NCBI RefSeq assembly: GCF_012927045.1
Contig: NZ_JABBFW010000001.1
Span: 434,001 to 498,000 of the forward strand
Direction of reading: 5' to 3'
Length of the DNA stretch: 64,000 nucleotides
DNA from: Azohydromonas caseinilytica
GTDB lineage: Bacteria > Pseudomonadota > Gammaproteobacteria > Burkholderiales > Burkholderiaceae_C
Made by a program: the position numbers and the translations under genes. The notes under the pieces are model-generated. The model ran no database searches and was not told where the DNA came from. It saw only the letters and a list, made by a program, of their open reading frames with translations. How positions within the stretch are numbered: position 1 is the stretch's first letter; each line of letters starts with the position of its first letter. Shown here one piece after another: positions 43,769 through 52,763 of this stretch.

Positions 43769-46063
43769 TCAGCTGCGGAAGCCGATGCCGCGGCGCTGCC
43801 GCGCCTCGGGTTTCACGCGGTGCTCGCTCTCCAGCTGGCTCAGGAACTCGTCGGGCTCGAAGGCCTCGCCCAGCAGCTCCACCTGGCGCCGCACGGCGGC
43901 GAAGTCGCCCGGCGTGAGCAGGTCCAGCTGTGCCAGGCGCTGGCGCTGCTCGTCGCTCAGGCGCTGCGCGTCGCCGTCCAGCGCCTCGTTCACGAACATG
44001 CGCAGGCGCTGCTCGGGCTTGAGCGGGTGAAAGCGGATCTTGAAGGTGAAGCGCCGCAGCGCCGCTTCGTCCAGGTCGTCGAACAGGTTGGTGGTGCAGA
44101 CGAAGATGCCGGCGAAGCGCTCCATGCCCTGCAGCATCTCGTTGACCTCGCTGACCTCGTAGTGGCGCTCGGCCATGCGGCGGCTGCGCAGGAAGCTGTC
44201 GGCTTCGTCCAGCAGCAGGACGGCGCCCTCGGACTGCGCCTCCTCGAACATGCGCGCCATGTTGGCCTCGGTCTCGCCCACGAACTTGCTCATCAGGTCG
44301 CTGGCCTGGCGGATCATCAGCGGGCGCCCCAGCTGCTGCGCCAGGTGCTCGGCCAGCGCGGTCTTGCCGCTGCCGGGCACGCCATGCAGGCACAACGTGC
44401 CGTGGCCCTTGCGGCGCAGCGCCTCCACGATGCGCGGCAGCTCGAAGCGGCACTCGACGTTGAGCAGGTCCAGCGCGTAGCGCGTCACCGGCACGCGCGC
44501 GCCGGCGCCCGCGCTCTGGCCCAGCGCGCGGTCGGCGTTGAGCAGCTGGCGCTCGATCAGCGCCTCGATGCTGCTTTCGTCGTGCGCGGCCAGCCGCGCG
44601 AAGCGCACCGCGGTGCGGATCTGCGCCGGCGTCAGGCTGCGCCGCTCGGCCAGCCGCGCCACGAAGCCCGGGCTGACCGTGGCGCCTTCCAGCGCCCGCG
44701 CCACCAGCCCTTCGCGCGCGCCCGGCGGCGGCGACTTCAGCTCCAGGTGATATTGGAAACGGCGGCGGAAGGCGGGGTCGATCTGCTCGATGCGGTTGGT
44801 GACCCATAGCACCGGCACGGGGTTGGTTTCCAGGATCTGGTTGACCCAGGCCTTGCCGCTGACGCTGCCCGACAGCGGCGCGTCGCCGCTGTCCAGCCGC
44901 GCCATGAGCTGCGCGGTGTCGGTGGAGATGGGCGGAAAGACGTCCTCCACCTCATCGAACAGCAGCGCCACATGGCCGCTGCCCTTGAGGAAGACCTGGC
45001 TGATCTGCAGCGAGCGGTAGCGGTCGCGCCCGGACAGCGAGTTGCCGTCGCGGTCGGCGTACTCCACCTCATAGAGCTCCAGCCCCGCGGCCTGCGCCAC
45101 CACCTTGGCCAGCTCGGTCTTGCCCGTGCCGGGCGGGCCGTACAGCAGCACGTTGACGCCGGGCTCGCGCTGCGCCACCGCGTTCCTCAGCAGCGCCGTG
45201 AGCATGCGCACGTCGTCGCCGACGAAGGCGAAATCCGTGGCCGTGAGCTCGGTGTGCCGCGCCGGGCGGGTGAACACCGCCATCAGCTCGCTGGGCTCGC
45301 GGTACTCGCGCATGAGCACCGGCGGCAGCTGCTCGCTGACCTTCATCAGGTCGGCCAGGTCGGTGATGTTGTGCTCGGAGATGAGGTTTTCCACCATGCC
45401 GATACGCTCCAGGCGCGAGCCCGCGCGCAGCGCCTCGGCCACCTCCTGCTCGTTGACGCCGGCCACCGCGGCGATGGCGGCATGCGCCTCCTGGGCGCTG
45501 GAGACCTTGAACTCCACCAGCAGCCCGCGCAGGTCGCGCTGGTAGCGCGCCAGCGTGCCGTACAGCAGCAGCGCGCGCTCCGCGGGATTGAGCTGCAGCA
45601 GCGCGGCCAGGGCGTCGATGTTCTGCTGCACCCGCGTCTGCTGCTTCTTGAGGCTCTTTTCCAGCCACTCGGCCGTGGCGCCGATCACGGCCAGCAGGTC
45701 CTTGGGCGCGTCCTTGATGTACTCGTCGATGTAGAAGAAAAGCGTGCCTTCTTCATACGGCCCGCGCCAGCTGCCGTGGCGCTGCAGGAAGGCGACGTCG
45801 GACAAGGTTTCGTGGCCGCGCCAGAGCTCGTTGTCGCGGCAGCGCCGCGCCAGGAACTGACGCAGCCGCCCCAGCGCTGGCGCCGGCCACACCAGATGGC
45901 GTCCCACCAGGGACAGCAGGCTGCTCCAGTCGCGCCGCAGGTTGAAGCGGCCGGCCTGCTTCATGGTCAGGGCCAGCACGAACTGGGAGCACATCAGATC
46001 GAGCACCGGAGCCTCGGTCAGCCCCGGCGAGGGCAGCAGGCGCGCATCGGCTCGACTTCTCAC
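43769..46063 (-). CDS. Tandem AAA+ ATPase of unknown role
   Basis: 764 aa. Residues 1-290 are a helical N-terminal region without a known domain ([25 protein letters not shown]...). First AAA module: Walker A GPPGTGKT at 309-316, Walker [10 protein letters not shown] and sensor [17 protein letters not shown]. Second: GVPGSGKT at 561-568, [30 protein letters not shown]. Both modules keep arginine-finger-like RRF residues, and the second resembles the Cdc48/spastin group, with sequence around [23 protein letters not shown]. Start is GTG at 46063 with GAGGAG five bases upstream. No peptidase or helicase domain is attached. It reads toward metH with a short gap and may be cotranscribed. Confidence 0.85.
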   Translation of the reverse strand: MRSRADARLLPSPGLTEAPVLDLMCSQFVLALTMKQAGRFNLRRDWSSLLSLVGRHLVWPAPALGRLRQFLARRCRDNELWRGHETLSDVAFLQRHGSWRGPYEEGTLFFYIDEYIKDAPKDLLAVIGATAEWLEKSLKKQQTRVQQNIDALAALLQLNPAERALLLYGTLARYQRDLRGLLVEFKVSSAQEAHAAIAAVAGVNEQEVAEALRAGSRLERIGMVENLISEHNITDLADLMKVSEQLPPVLMREYREPSELMAVFTRPARHTELTATDFAFVGDDVRMLTALLRNAVAQREPGVNVLLYGPPGTGKTELAKVVAQAAGLELYEVEYADRDGNSLSGRDRYRSLQISQVFLKGSGHVALLFDEVEDVFPPISTDTAQLMARLDSGDAPLSGSVSGKAWVNQILETNPVPVLWVTNRIEQIDPAFRRRFQYHLELKSPPPGAREGLVARALEGATVSPGFVARLAERRSLTPAQIRTAVRFARLAAHDESSIEALIERQLLNADRALGQSAGAGARVPVTRYALDLLNVECRFELPRIVEALRRKGHGTLCLHGVPGSGKTALAEHLAQQLGRPLMIRQASDLMSKFVGETEANMARMFEEAQSEGAVLLLDEADSFLRSRRMAERHYEVSEVNEMLQGMERFAGIFVCTTNLFDDLDEAALRRFTFKIRFHPLKPEQRLRMFVNEALDGDAQRLSDEQRQRLAQLDLLTPGDFAAVRRQVELLGEAFEPDEFLSQLESEHRVKPEARQRRGIGFRS

Positions 46064-46169
46064 CGCAACTCCTCGCGCTTGTCAAAGTGCGCGCGATCTT
46101 GTCGCAGCCCCTGACCAGGGGCAAGCCCTGGGGGCTTGCAAGGTTGCAACCGCGGCGCCAAGCGGGCTC

Positions 46170-46202
46170 AAAAAGCACCGGGCCCGCACGCGGCGGGCCC
46201 GG
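46170..46202 (-). terminator. Rho-independent terminator after the DUF3567 gene
   Basis: CCGGGCCCGC (46178-46187) pairs perfectly with GCGGGCCCGG (46193-46202) over a 5-nt loop; on the minus strand it is followed by TGCTTTTTG. It lies about 30 bp past the DUF3567 stop and isolates that gene from the AAA+ gene. Confidence 0.9.
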
Positions 46203-46233
46203 CAGGGGTGTCGGACGCGGCAGCGCCCGGCGC

Positions 46234-46509
46234 TCAGTGCAGCGTCACCGGCTGCTGCGCCAGCTGGGTGTAGCCGGCGATGAACTCGTCGAGCGCCTCC
46301 TCGGTGGGCTCGGTTTCGACCAGCCGGTCCACGCCTTCGCGGAAACACTGCGCCAGGGTCCCTTCCAGGAAGATTTCCTTGCGCGCGAACTTGTCGACGA
46401 TCTCGTAGCCGCCGCGGCGCTCCTCGCCGGCCACCGCGCGCTCGTCTTGCGCGGCGGGCAGGTCGAACTGCAGCACCGCGAAACTGTCCGAGTTGTAGAG
46501 CATCAGCAT
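46234..46509 (-). CDS. DUF3567 family protein
   Basis: 91 aa, acidic, soluble. The betaproteobacterial DUF3567 pattern is clear: MLYNSDSFAVLQFD at the start, GYEIVDKFARKEIFLEGTLAQCFREGVDRL in the middle, EPTEEALDEFIAGYTQLAQQPV at the end. The function is unknown. AGGAGG lies seven bases before the ATG at 46509, an exceptionally strong ribosome site that suggests high expression. Terminated by the hairpin at 46170-46202. Confidence 0.9.
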   Translation of the reverse strand: MLMLYNSDSFAVLQFDLPAAQDERAVAGEERRGGYEIVDKFARKEIFLEGTLAQCFREGVDRLVETEPTEEALDEFIAGYTQLAQQPVTLH

Positions 46510-46561
46510 CTCAAATCCTCCTGAAACGCAATTGGGAGGAGTCAGGCAAGTTTCAAGCCCG

Positions 46562-47755
46562 TCAGGGCAGTTTTTCTTCGGACTCCAGCATCAACTCCAA
46601 CGCGTCACCCCCACCGGCGGACGACAGCCGCGCGCGCACGGGCAGGTAATGCCGGGCCGGGTCCAGCCAGAACTCCACCCGCGTGTCGTACTTCTTGCGG
46701 GGCTCGCGCGAGATTTTCAAGGCCTGCACCTCGCCGTCCGGGCCGGCCACGCGCGCCTCGCCCTCGACGTGGAAGCTCCAGGCGTCGGCGTCCGCACGCG
46801 AGCCGCTGACAAAGACCTGGATGCGCGCGCCCGCCACGCCGAAGCGCTGCGGATCGGCCGCGACGATGGCCGGGATCTGCAGCAGCACGGTGAGCCGGTC
46901 CTGCGTGCCCGCGGGCAGCGGGAACTCGGTGGTCGGGCCGGAATAGGTGATCTTGCCGGCCTCGCGTTGGAAGTTGGCGGCCTGCGGATCGCGCCCGCGC
47001 CGGCGCACCACGTAGCGCTCGGGCGCGATGCCCGCGGCGTCGATGGCACCGCCGCTGCGCCAGTCCAGCACGTTGATGCCCGCCACCTCGCCGCTGAGCG
47101 AGGCCTCGTAGCGCCCCGCGCCGGGTTGCCAGCGCAGCTCGCCCGTGCCCCACAGCAAGCCGCGCTCCAGCCGGTAGCGCCGCAGCAGCGGCGGGGGCAG
47201 CGCCGTGGCATAGACCGGCGGCGCCGGCAGCGCGCCCGGCGCGTCCGAGGCCGCGGGCGTTGCAGCCACGGCGGAGGCCGCCGGCTCGGGCTCGGGCTCG
47301 GGCACGACCACGGCCGAGGCCGCTTCCGCCGGCACGACAGCCACCGGCGCTTCGGGCGCCTCCGCCGCTGAGGCCGCCGGCGCCCCGGTCAGCTCCTGCG
47401 CCTGGGACGCGGCGCTGTCGGCGGCCGACGCCGCCTCGGCCACGGCCGGCGGAGCCTCGGGCATGGGTGCGGGCTGAGCCGGCTTGGGCGCCGGACGCGG
47501 CGCGGCAGCCCGCGGCACCGGCGGCACCGGCGGCGGCGGCGGGGCGGGCGGGGCCGGCGGCGCCGCGCGCAGCTGCACCGACACGCTGGGCGCCGACTCG
47601 GGCTCCGGGAGATCGTCGTCGGGCTCGGCGCGGCGGCCCAGCAGCAGCCAGGCATGCAGCGCCGTCACGCCCGCCACCGTGAGCAGCAGGGCGAGCCGGC
47701 GGCGCCGGCCCCGACGGCGCGGCGCCGACAATGGCGGGTTCTGCAACGGTGACAA
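46562..47755 (-). CDS. DUF3108 domain protein with Pro/Ala-rich linker
   Basis: About 397 aa. A basic N-terminus and one membrane helix (RLALLLTVAGVTALHAWLLLG) precede an extremely Pro/Ala/Glu-rich linker of about 140 residues. The C-terminal DUF3108 domain follows (LERGLLWGTGELRWQPGAGRYEASLSGEVAGI, ITYSGPTTEFPLPAGTQDRLTVLLQIP, RKKYDTRVEFWLDPARHYLPVRARL). It should face the periplasm; the linker may span it. No ATG exists near the start: TTG codons at 47755, 47746 or 47731 are the options, so the start is uncertain. Confidence 0.82.
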   Translation of the reverse strand: MSPLQNPPLSAPRRRGRRRRLALLLTVAGVTALHAWLLLGRRAEPDDDLPEPESAPSVSVQLRAAPPAPPAPPPPPVPPVPRAAAPRPAPKPAQPAPMPEAPPAVAEAASAADSAASQAQELTGAPAASAAEAPEAPVAVVPAEAASAVVVPEPEPEPAASAVAATPAASDAPGALPAPPVYATALPPPLLRRYRLERGLLWGTGELRWQPGAGRYEASLSGEVAGINVLDWRSGGAIDAAGIAPERYVVRRRGRDPQAANFQREAGKITYSGPTTEFPLPAGTQDRLTVLLQIPAIVAADPQRFGVAGARIQVFVSGSRADADAWSFHVEGEARVAGPDGEVQALKISREPRKKYDTRVEFWLDPARHYLPVRARLSSAGGGDALELMLESEEKLP

Positions 47756-47760
47756 GGGCT

Positions 47761-48687
47761 ATGAAACTGGCGACCTACAAGGACGGATCGCGTGACGGTC
47801 AACTGGTGGTGGTGTCGCGCGATCTCGCGCGCGCCCATTTTGCGACCGGCATCGCCACCCGCCTGCAGCAGGTGCTCGACGACTGGAACTTCATCACGCC
47901 GCAGCTGCAGCAGCTCTACGACGCGCTCAACCGCGGCCAGGTGCGCCACGCCTTCGACTTCGATCCGCGCCTGTGCGCCGCGCCACTGCCGCGCGCCTTC
48001 CAGGTGGCCTGGGCCACGGTGGCCGGCACGGCGCAGGAGCCCGATGCCCCCGCGCCGCTGCGCCTGGAGCTGGCCGCCGGCGACGCGCTGCTGGGCGCGC
48101 GCGACATCGCCGAGTTCGCCAGCGACGGCTGGGACATCGACGCCGAGGCCGGCCTGGCCGTGCTCACCGGCGACATCGGCGCCGGCACGCCCGCGGCGCA
48201 GGCGAGCGAAGGCGTGCGGCTGCTGACGCTGATGTGCCGCTGGCGGCTGCGCGCCCTGGACGGCGCGGACGCCGGCTTCAGCCCCGCGCCGGCCTTCGGC
48301 CCGGTGGCGGTGACGCCCGACGAGCTGCAGCAGGACTGGGACGGCGCCCGCGTGCGCGCTCAATTGCAATGGACCTGGAACCAGCGCCGGCTGGCGCGGC
48401 GCGACGCCGCCGAGGCGCTGCCCTGGCCCTTCGGCCAGCCCCTGGCGCGGCTGGCGCACACGCGCATGCTGCAGGCCGGCTGCATCGTGGGCTGCGCGGC
48501 GCAGGCCGACGCGCCCGACGAAGCCTTCAGCCTGCAGGCGCTGCGCGCGCTGGAGGCCGCCGGCGCCGGCACGCCGCGCACCGGCTTCCTGCGCCATGGC
48601 GACCGGCTGCGGCTGGAGCTGCTGGACGCGCGCGGCCAGGCGCCGCTGGGGGCCATCGAGCAGGCCGTGGCCATCGGGCGCGGCTGA
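47761..48687 (+). CDS. Fumarylacetoacetate hydrolase (FAH) family protein
   Basis: 308 aa. The N-terminus MKLATYKDGSRDGQLVVVSRDLARAHFA is the typical opening of proteobacterial FAH-family proteins. The C-terminal hydrolase-like domain is less canonical: the metal-binding E-x-E and downstream DVTARD-type motif are not obvious to me, so catalytic competence is doubtful. Family members hydrolyse or decarboxylate acylpyruvates and keto acids. The ATG at 47761 lies only a few bases from the start of the divergently transcribed DUF3108 gene, so the promoters must overlap the neighbouring coding sequences. Confidence 0.8.
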   Translation: MKLATYKDGSRDGQLVVVSRDLARAHFATGIATRLQQVLDDWNFITPQLQQLYDALNRGQVRHAFDFDPRLCAAPLPRAFQVAWATVAGTAQEPDAPAPLRLELAAGDALLGARDIAEFASDGWDIDAEAGLAVLTGDIGAGTPAAQASEGVRLLTLMCRWRLRALDGADAGFSPAPAFGPVAVTPDELQQDWDGARVRAQLQWTWNQRRLARRDAAEALPWPFGQPLARLAHTRMLQAGCIVGCAAQADAPDEAFSLQALRALEAAGAGTPRTGFLRHGDRLRLELLDARGQAPLGAIEQAVAIGRG

Positions 48688-48786
48688 GCCGCGGCGCGCC
48701 CGGGACCGCGCCCGGCTTGATGCCGGCCCGGCCTGGCACCATCTGTCCCGGTTCCCGCCTCCTGCCGGCGCCACGGCGCCTCCGCC

Positions 48787-49272
48787 ATGTCCGACTTCCC
48801 CCGCTCGCTCAAATTCGCCACCGTCTGGCTGCTCATCGGCGGCGCGCTGTTCCTGGCCGTGCAGTGGTGGCAGGCCGAGGCCGCGCGCACGCGCTTCACG
48901 CAGCAGGACGGCGTGGTCGAGCTGCGCCGCGGCCCGGACGGCCACTACCACTGGCCCGGCAGCATCGGCGACCAGGCGGTGGACTTCCTGGTGGACACCG
49001 GCGCCACCAGCAGCGCGCTGCCGCTGGCGCTGGCCCGGGAGCTGGAGCTGCGCGAGGTCGGCCGGGTGCGCACCCAGACCGCGGGCGGCGAGGTCACGGG
49101 CATGCTGGTGCTGGCCGACGTGAGCCTGGACGGCGGCGTGCGCGTGCAGCGCCTGCGCATGGCCGCCCTGCCCGGCCTGGGCGACAAGCCGCTGCTGGGC
49201 ATGGACGTACTGGGCCGGCTGCACTGGCAGCAGCGCCAGGGCGTGCTGCGCATCGAGCTGCAGGGGCAGTGA
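48787..49272 (+). CDS. Membrane-anchored retropepsin-like aspartic protease (TIGR02281 type)
   Basis: 161 aa. One N-terminal membrane helix (FATVWLLIGGALFLAVQWW), then a single retropepsin-like domain with the active-site triad DTG in VDFLVDTGATSSALPLALA (about 70-73) and the flap/hydrophobic partner LLGMDVLGRLHW near the end. Such single-domain proteases work as dimers, probably on the periplasmic side. The substrate is unknown. Confidence 0.88.
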   Translation: MSDFPRSLKFATVWLLIGGALFLAVQWWQAEAARTRFTQQDGVVELRRGPDGHYHWPGSIGDQAVDFLVDTGATSSALPLALARELELREVGRVRTQTAGGEVTGMLVLADVSLDGGVRVQRLRMAALPGLGDKPLLGMDVLGRLHWQQRQGVLRIELQGQ

Positions 49273-49385
49273 GCCGGCGGCCGGCTCGCGCCGGGGCCGC
49301 TGGCTCAGGCACCGAACTGTCAACTTCAGGGGAACAGTTTTCTCACCTTCCGGCCTCTGAGTGCGTCAGTCGTCATCCCAAGGGA

Positions 49386-49404
49386 AACAATCCGGCCGAT
49401 TGTT
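49386..49404. repeat. 7-bp inverted repeat upstream of phaM
   Basis: AACAATC (49386-49392) and GATTGTT (49398-49404) flank CGGCC. It stands in a 314-bp interval between the protease gene and phaM that shows no gene, terminator or clear promoter otherwise. It could be an operator; evidence is only the symmetry. Confidence 0.35.
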
Positions 49405-49586
49405 GAGCCGCGGGGTGGCTGGTGCGCGGCGGCTGCGCCGGATACGGCACGCGCAGGATCGCCCGTGCCTCGTATGTCGGCGCAAGCGCCGTCGTCCCGG
49501 CGCGCCGCCACGGTTGCGCCGGCAACGCTGCGGCCTCGGCGCCTCACTTGCCGCAGGCACAATCGTCCGTCCCTGGAGACCCCCAC

Positions 49587-50264
49587 ATGGCCGACCAACC
49601 CGATTTCGCCAAGCTCGTTCCCGGATTCGACTTCCTGCAGAAGCTCATGGGCGGCGCCAACGCCGCCATGCCGGCCATGGGCCAGTGGGTGGCGCCCACG
49701 CTCAATCCCGAGGAGCTGGAAAAGCGCATCAGCGAGCTGCGCACGGTGCAGTTCTGGCTGGAGCAGAACGTGCGCATGCTTGCCGCCACCATCCAGGCGC
49801 TGGAGGTGCAGCGCATGACGCTGACCACGCTCAAGACCATGAACGTGCAGATGGGCGACCTGCGCGACGCGCTCAAGGTCCGCCTGCCCGACCCGCCCGC
49901 CCCGGCGCCAGCCGCCGCCCGGGCTCCGGCGCCGCCGGCCGCGGCCCCGGCACCGGCACCGGCCACACCGTCGGGCGAGGCGGCGGCCGAGCCGGCCAAG
50001 CGGCCCGCCGCCGCGGTGGACCCGATGCAGTGGTGGGGGGCGCTGACGCAGCAGTTCGGCCAGCTTGCCGCGCAGGCGTTGCAGGAGGGCGCCGCCGCCG
50101 CCGATGCCGCGCGCACCACGCTGGCCAACTCCATGGCCCAGGCCTCCGCCTCCACCACCGCCGCCGCCGCCGCCAAGAAGACCCCTGCCAAGCCGGGCGA
50201 GGAGCCGGCGGACAACCCCGCGGCCGGCGCCAAGACGGCCGCCCGCAAGCGCACCACGAAGTAA
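49587..50264 (+). CDS. phaM: PhaM-type polyhydroxyalkanoate granule regulatory protein
   Basis: 225 aa. The conserved N-terminal part (FAKLVPGFDFLQKLMG, VAPTLNPEELEKRISELRTVQFWLEQNVRMLAATIQALEVQRMTL) is diagnostic of the PhaM family. An Ala/Pro linker follows, then DPMQWWGALTQQFGQLAAQAL, and a Lys/Ala-rich C-terminus (AAAAKKTPAKPG, AARKRTTK) that resembles histone-like DNA-binding tails. In Ralstonia PhaM activates PHB synthase and tethers granules to the nucleoid. ATG at 49587. No PHA synthesis genes lie nearby. Confidence 0.85.
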   Translation: MADQPDFAKLVPGFDFLQKLMGGANAAMPAMGQWVAPTLNPEELEKRISELRTVQFWLEQNVRMLAATIQALEVQRMTLTTLKTMNVQMGDLRDALKVRLPDPPAPAPAAARAPAPPAAAPAPAPATPSGEAAAEPAKRPAAAVDPMQWWGALTQQFGQLAAQALQEGAAAADAARTTLANSMAQASASTTAAAAAKKTPAKPGEEPADNPAAGAKTAARKRTTK

Positions 50265-50383
50265 TCGGGCCGGATTGACCCCGCGCCGCTCCTGGCGCCC
50301 GGTTTGCCCATGCCTGCGGCATGACCCGGCGCGGCTGCGGCAGCGCCGCATGACAGCCCCGGCTCCGCGTTCCACACTGCACC

Positions 50384-51574
50384 ATGGACACTTTCCTGCA
50401 CGCCCACGCCACGCACCCGGACTGGCGCTATGCGCTGGAGCTCGCCAACGCACAGTTGCGCGCGCAGCGAGCCGCGCAGCGGCGCACCAGCGCGCCCAAC
50501 CTGGGCTTCGTCTACTTCACCGATCTCTACGCGCCGCAGGCCGAGGAGCTGCTGCAGACGCTGCGCCAGGACTGGCCGGGCGTGGCCTGGGTGGGCGGCA
50601 CGGGCGTGGGCATCTGCGGCAACGGCGTGGAGTACATCGACGAGCCCGCACTGGTGCTGATGCTGGCGCGGCTGCCCGCGGGCAGCTTCCAGGTCTTCTC
50701 GGGCACGCGGCCGCTGTCGCTGGCTGCCCACACCGCGCTGGTGCATGCCGACCCGGCCACGCCGGAGCTGTCCGAGCTGGTGGCCGAGATGAGCGAGCGC
50801 ACGGCCTCGGGCTACCTCTTCGGCGGCCTGGCCTCGGGGCGCTCGCAGGCGCTGCAGGTGGCCGACGGCGTGTTCCGCGGCGGGCTCTCGGGCGTGGCCT
50901 TCACCAGCGAGGTGGGGTTGCTGTCGCGCGTGACGCAAGGCTGCACGCCGGTGGGCCCGGTGCGGCGCGTGACGGCGGCGCAGGACAACCTGGTGCTGGA
51001 GCTCGACGGCGCGCCGGCGCTGGACGCGCTGCTGGCCGACACCGGCGTGAGCCTGTCGCAGCCCACCGTGGCGCTGCCGCGGCTGCGCGCCACGCTCGCG
51101 GGCGTGAGCGACGCGCGCGAGGACACCCTCTCGCGCGGCGGCCAGTTCGGCGAGAACACGCGCGTGCGCCACCTCATCGGGCTGGAGCCCTCGCGCCGCG
51201 GCGTGGCGCTGGCCGAGGCGGTGGAAGTGGGCCAGCAGGTGACCTTCTGCCACCGCGACGCCGTGGCCGCGCGGCGCGATCTGGTGCGCATCTGCGCCGA
51301 GATCCGCGAGGAGATCGAGGCCGGCATCGAGGCCCCGGCCGCGCCGCCTTCCGGGGGCGCGGAGCTGGTGGCGGCCTCGCGCATCGCCGGGGCCATCTAC
51401 ATCAGCTGCGCCGGGCGCGGCGGCGCGCATTTCGGCGCGCCCTCGGCCGAGCTGCAGATCGTGCAGCACGCGCTGGGCGACGTGCCCCTGGCGGGCTTCT
51501 TCGCCGGCGGCGAGATCGGCCACCACCACCTCTACGGCTACACCGGCGTGCTGACGGTGTTCACGGCATCGTGA
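50384..51574 (+). CDS. FIST N- and C-terminal domain sensory protein
   Basis: 396 aa, no signal peptide. FIST_N covers about 20-215 (NLGFVYFTDLYAPQAEELLQTLRQDWPGVAWVGGTGVGICG, ASGYLFGGLASGRSQALQVADGVFRGGLSGVAF) and FIST_C about 220-385 (AIYISCAGRGGAHFGAPSAELQIVQHALGDVPLAGFFAGGEIGHHHLYGYTGVLTVF). FIST domains are thought to bind small molecules such as amino acids and usually feed two-component or chemotaxis proteins; here the pair stands alone without an output domain. Confidence 0.9.
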   Translation: MDTFLHAHATHPDWRYALELANAQLRAQRAAQRRTSAPNLGFVYFTDLYAPQAEELLQTLRQDWPGVAWVGGTGVGICGNGVEYIDEPALVLMLARLPAGSFQVFSGTRPLSLAAHTALVHADPATPELSELVAEMSERTASGYLFGGLASGRSQALQVADGVFRGGLSGVAFTSEVGLLSRVTQGCTPVGPVRRVTAAQDNLVLELDGAPALDALLADTGVSLSQPTVALPRLRATLAGVSDAREDTLSRGGQFGENTRVRHLIGLEPSRRGVALAEAVEVGQQVTFCHRDAVAARRDLVRICAEIREEIEAGIEAPAAPPSGGAELVAASRIAGAIYISCAGRGGAHFGAPSAELQIVQHALGDVPLAGFFAGGEIGHHHLYGYTGVLTVFTAS

Positions 51575-51716
51575 GGCGGGTGCGTGTCCGGGCACTGCCT
51601 GAACCTATGACACTTGCCCGGCCACCGCGAAGCGCCCGGCACGCCGGCCTCCCCTCGCCCGCACCGCGGGAGAGGGGCAGAACACAAAGCCCGGCGCTCT
51701 GAGACGCATCCCGCCC

Positions 51717-52613
51717 ATGCCCCCGCCGCGCATCCCGCCCATCCACTGCCTGCTGAGCTTCGAGGCGCTGGCGCGGCTGCGCAGCGTGACGCTGGCGGCC
51801 GAGGAGCTCAGCGTCACGCCCAGCGCCGTGAGCCACCGCATGCGCCAGCTCGAATCGCAGCTGGGCGTGCGGCTGTTCGCGCGCGGGGATTTCGCGCTCA
51901 CCGCCGACGGCGCGGCCTACCTCGCGCATGTGCGCCAGGGCCTGCAGGCGCTGCAGCAGCTCCCGGGCAGCGCCACGCGCACCGGCGCGCCCACGCGGCT
52001 GCGCCTGGCCGTCACGCCCACCTTCTCGCGCGAGATCCTGCTGCCCAAGCTGGCCCTGTTCCGCCACGCCTACCCCGAGGTGGAGCTGATCATGCAGGTG
52101 GCCATCCCGCTGTCGAACGTGAAGGCCGAGGAGGCCGACCTGGAGGTCCGCTACGGCACCGGCCCCTATGCCGACGTGGAGCAGGTGTGCGTGCTGCGCG
52201 ACGAGGTCTGCCCGGTGTGCAGCCCCGACTACTTCAACGAGGCCGGCCCCTTCAACGGCTTCGACACGGCCGAGGTGGTGTCGCGCGCGCGGCTCATCCG
52301 CAGCCCGCTGGAGCCCTGGGGCACGTGGTTTCGCGCCTGCGGCATCAACCTGGCCGAGCCGCGCAGCGGCGGCACGCAGTTCAACGACGTGGGGCTGCTG
52401 CTGGACGCCGCGGCGGCGGGCTTCGGCGTGGCGCTGGCGCGGCTGCGCCTGGCGCAGAGCTGGCTCGACACCGGACGCCTGCTGCGGCTGTCGGCACGCG
52501 TTGTGCCCTCGCCGCAGCACCACTTCCTGTGCTGGAAGCCCGGCACGCTGGAGCGCTGGGAGTGCGCCGCGTTCGTCGAGTGGCTGAAATCGACGCTGGC
52601 CCGACAAAGCTGA
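51717..52613 (+). CDS. LysR-family transcriptional regulator, probable lactate/glycolate regulator
   Basis: 298 aa. Winged HTH at about 12-70 (LLSFEALARLRSVTLAAEELSVTPSAVSHRMRQLESQLGVRLFAR), then a LysR substrate domain of the GcvA-like type (LRLAVTPTFSREILLPKLALFRHAYPEVELIMQ, DLEVRYGTGPYADVEQVCVLRDEVCPVCSPDYF). It lies directly upstream of, and in the same direction as, the lactate permease, with a dyad between them. That position suggests control of lldP-glcDEF; the effector is not known. Confidence 0.9.
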   Translation: MPPPRIPPIHCLLSFEALARLRSVTLAAEELSVTPSAVSHRMRQLESQLGVRLFARGDFALTADGAAYLAHVRQGLQALQQLPGSATRTGAPTRLRLAVTPTFSREILLPKLALFRHAYPEVELIMQVAIPLSNVKAEEADLEVRYGTGPYADVEQVCVLRDEVCPVCSPDYFNEAGPFNGFDTAEVVSRARLIRSPLEPWGTWFRACGINLAEPRSGGTQFNDVGLLLDAAAAGFGVALARLRLAQSWLDTGRLLRLSARVVPSPQHHFLCWKPGTLERWECAAFVEWLKSTLARQS

Positions 52614-52652
52614 CGCGTGGCTGACTGGTCTTGAAAATCGCTCATGCCGGGT

Positions 52653-52667
52653 ATGAAGAATCTTCAT
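52653..52667. promoter_or_regulatory. 15-bp palindrome in the lldP promoter region, candidate LysR operator
   Basis: ATGAAGAATCTTCAT is a perfect palindrome around a central A, 97 bp before the lldP ATG, and is bracketed by a further GCCGGG/CCCGGC pair (52646-52676). A TTGAAA (52631) and TATGAA (52652) pair with 15-bp spacing could be a promoter that the dyad overlaps. The assignment to the neighbouring LysR protein is inference. Confidence 0.5.
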
Positions 52668-52763
52668 TCCCCCGGCGAGCTTGCTCTTTACAGTCGCGCC
52701 CCCAGTGGGTGACGTGCTTGGCGCCATCCACGCAGCTTTTCCAAGAACTCCGGGAGACAAGCC

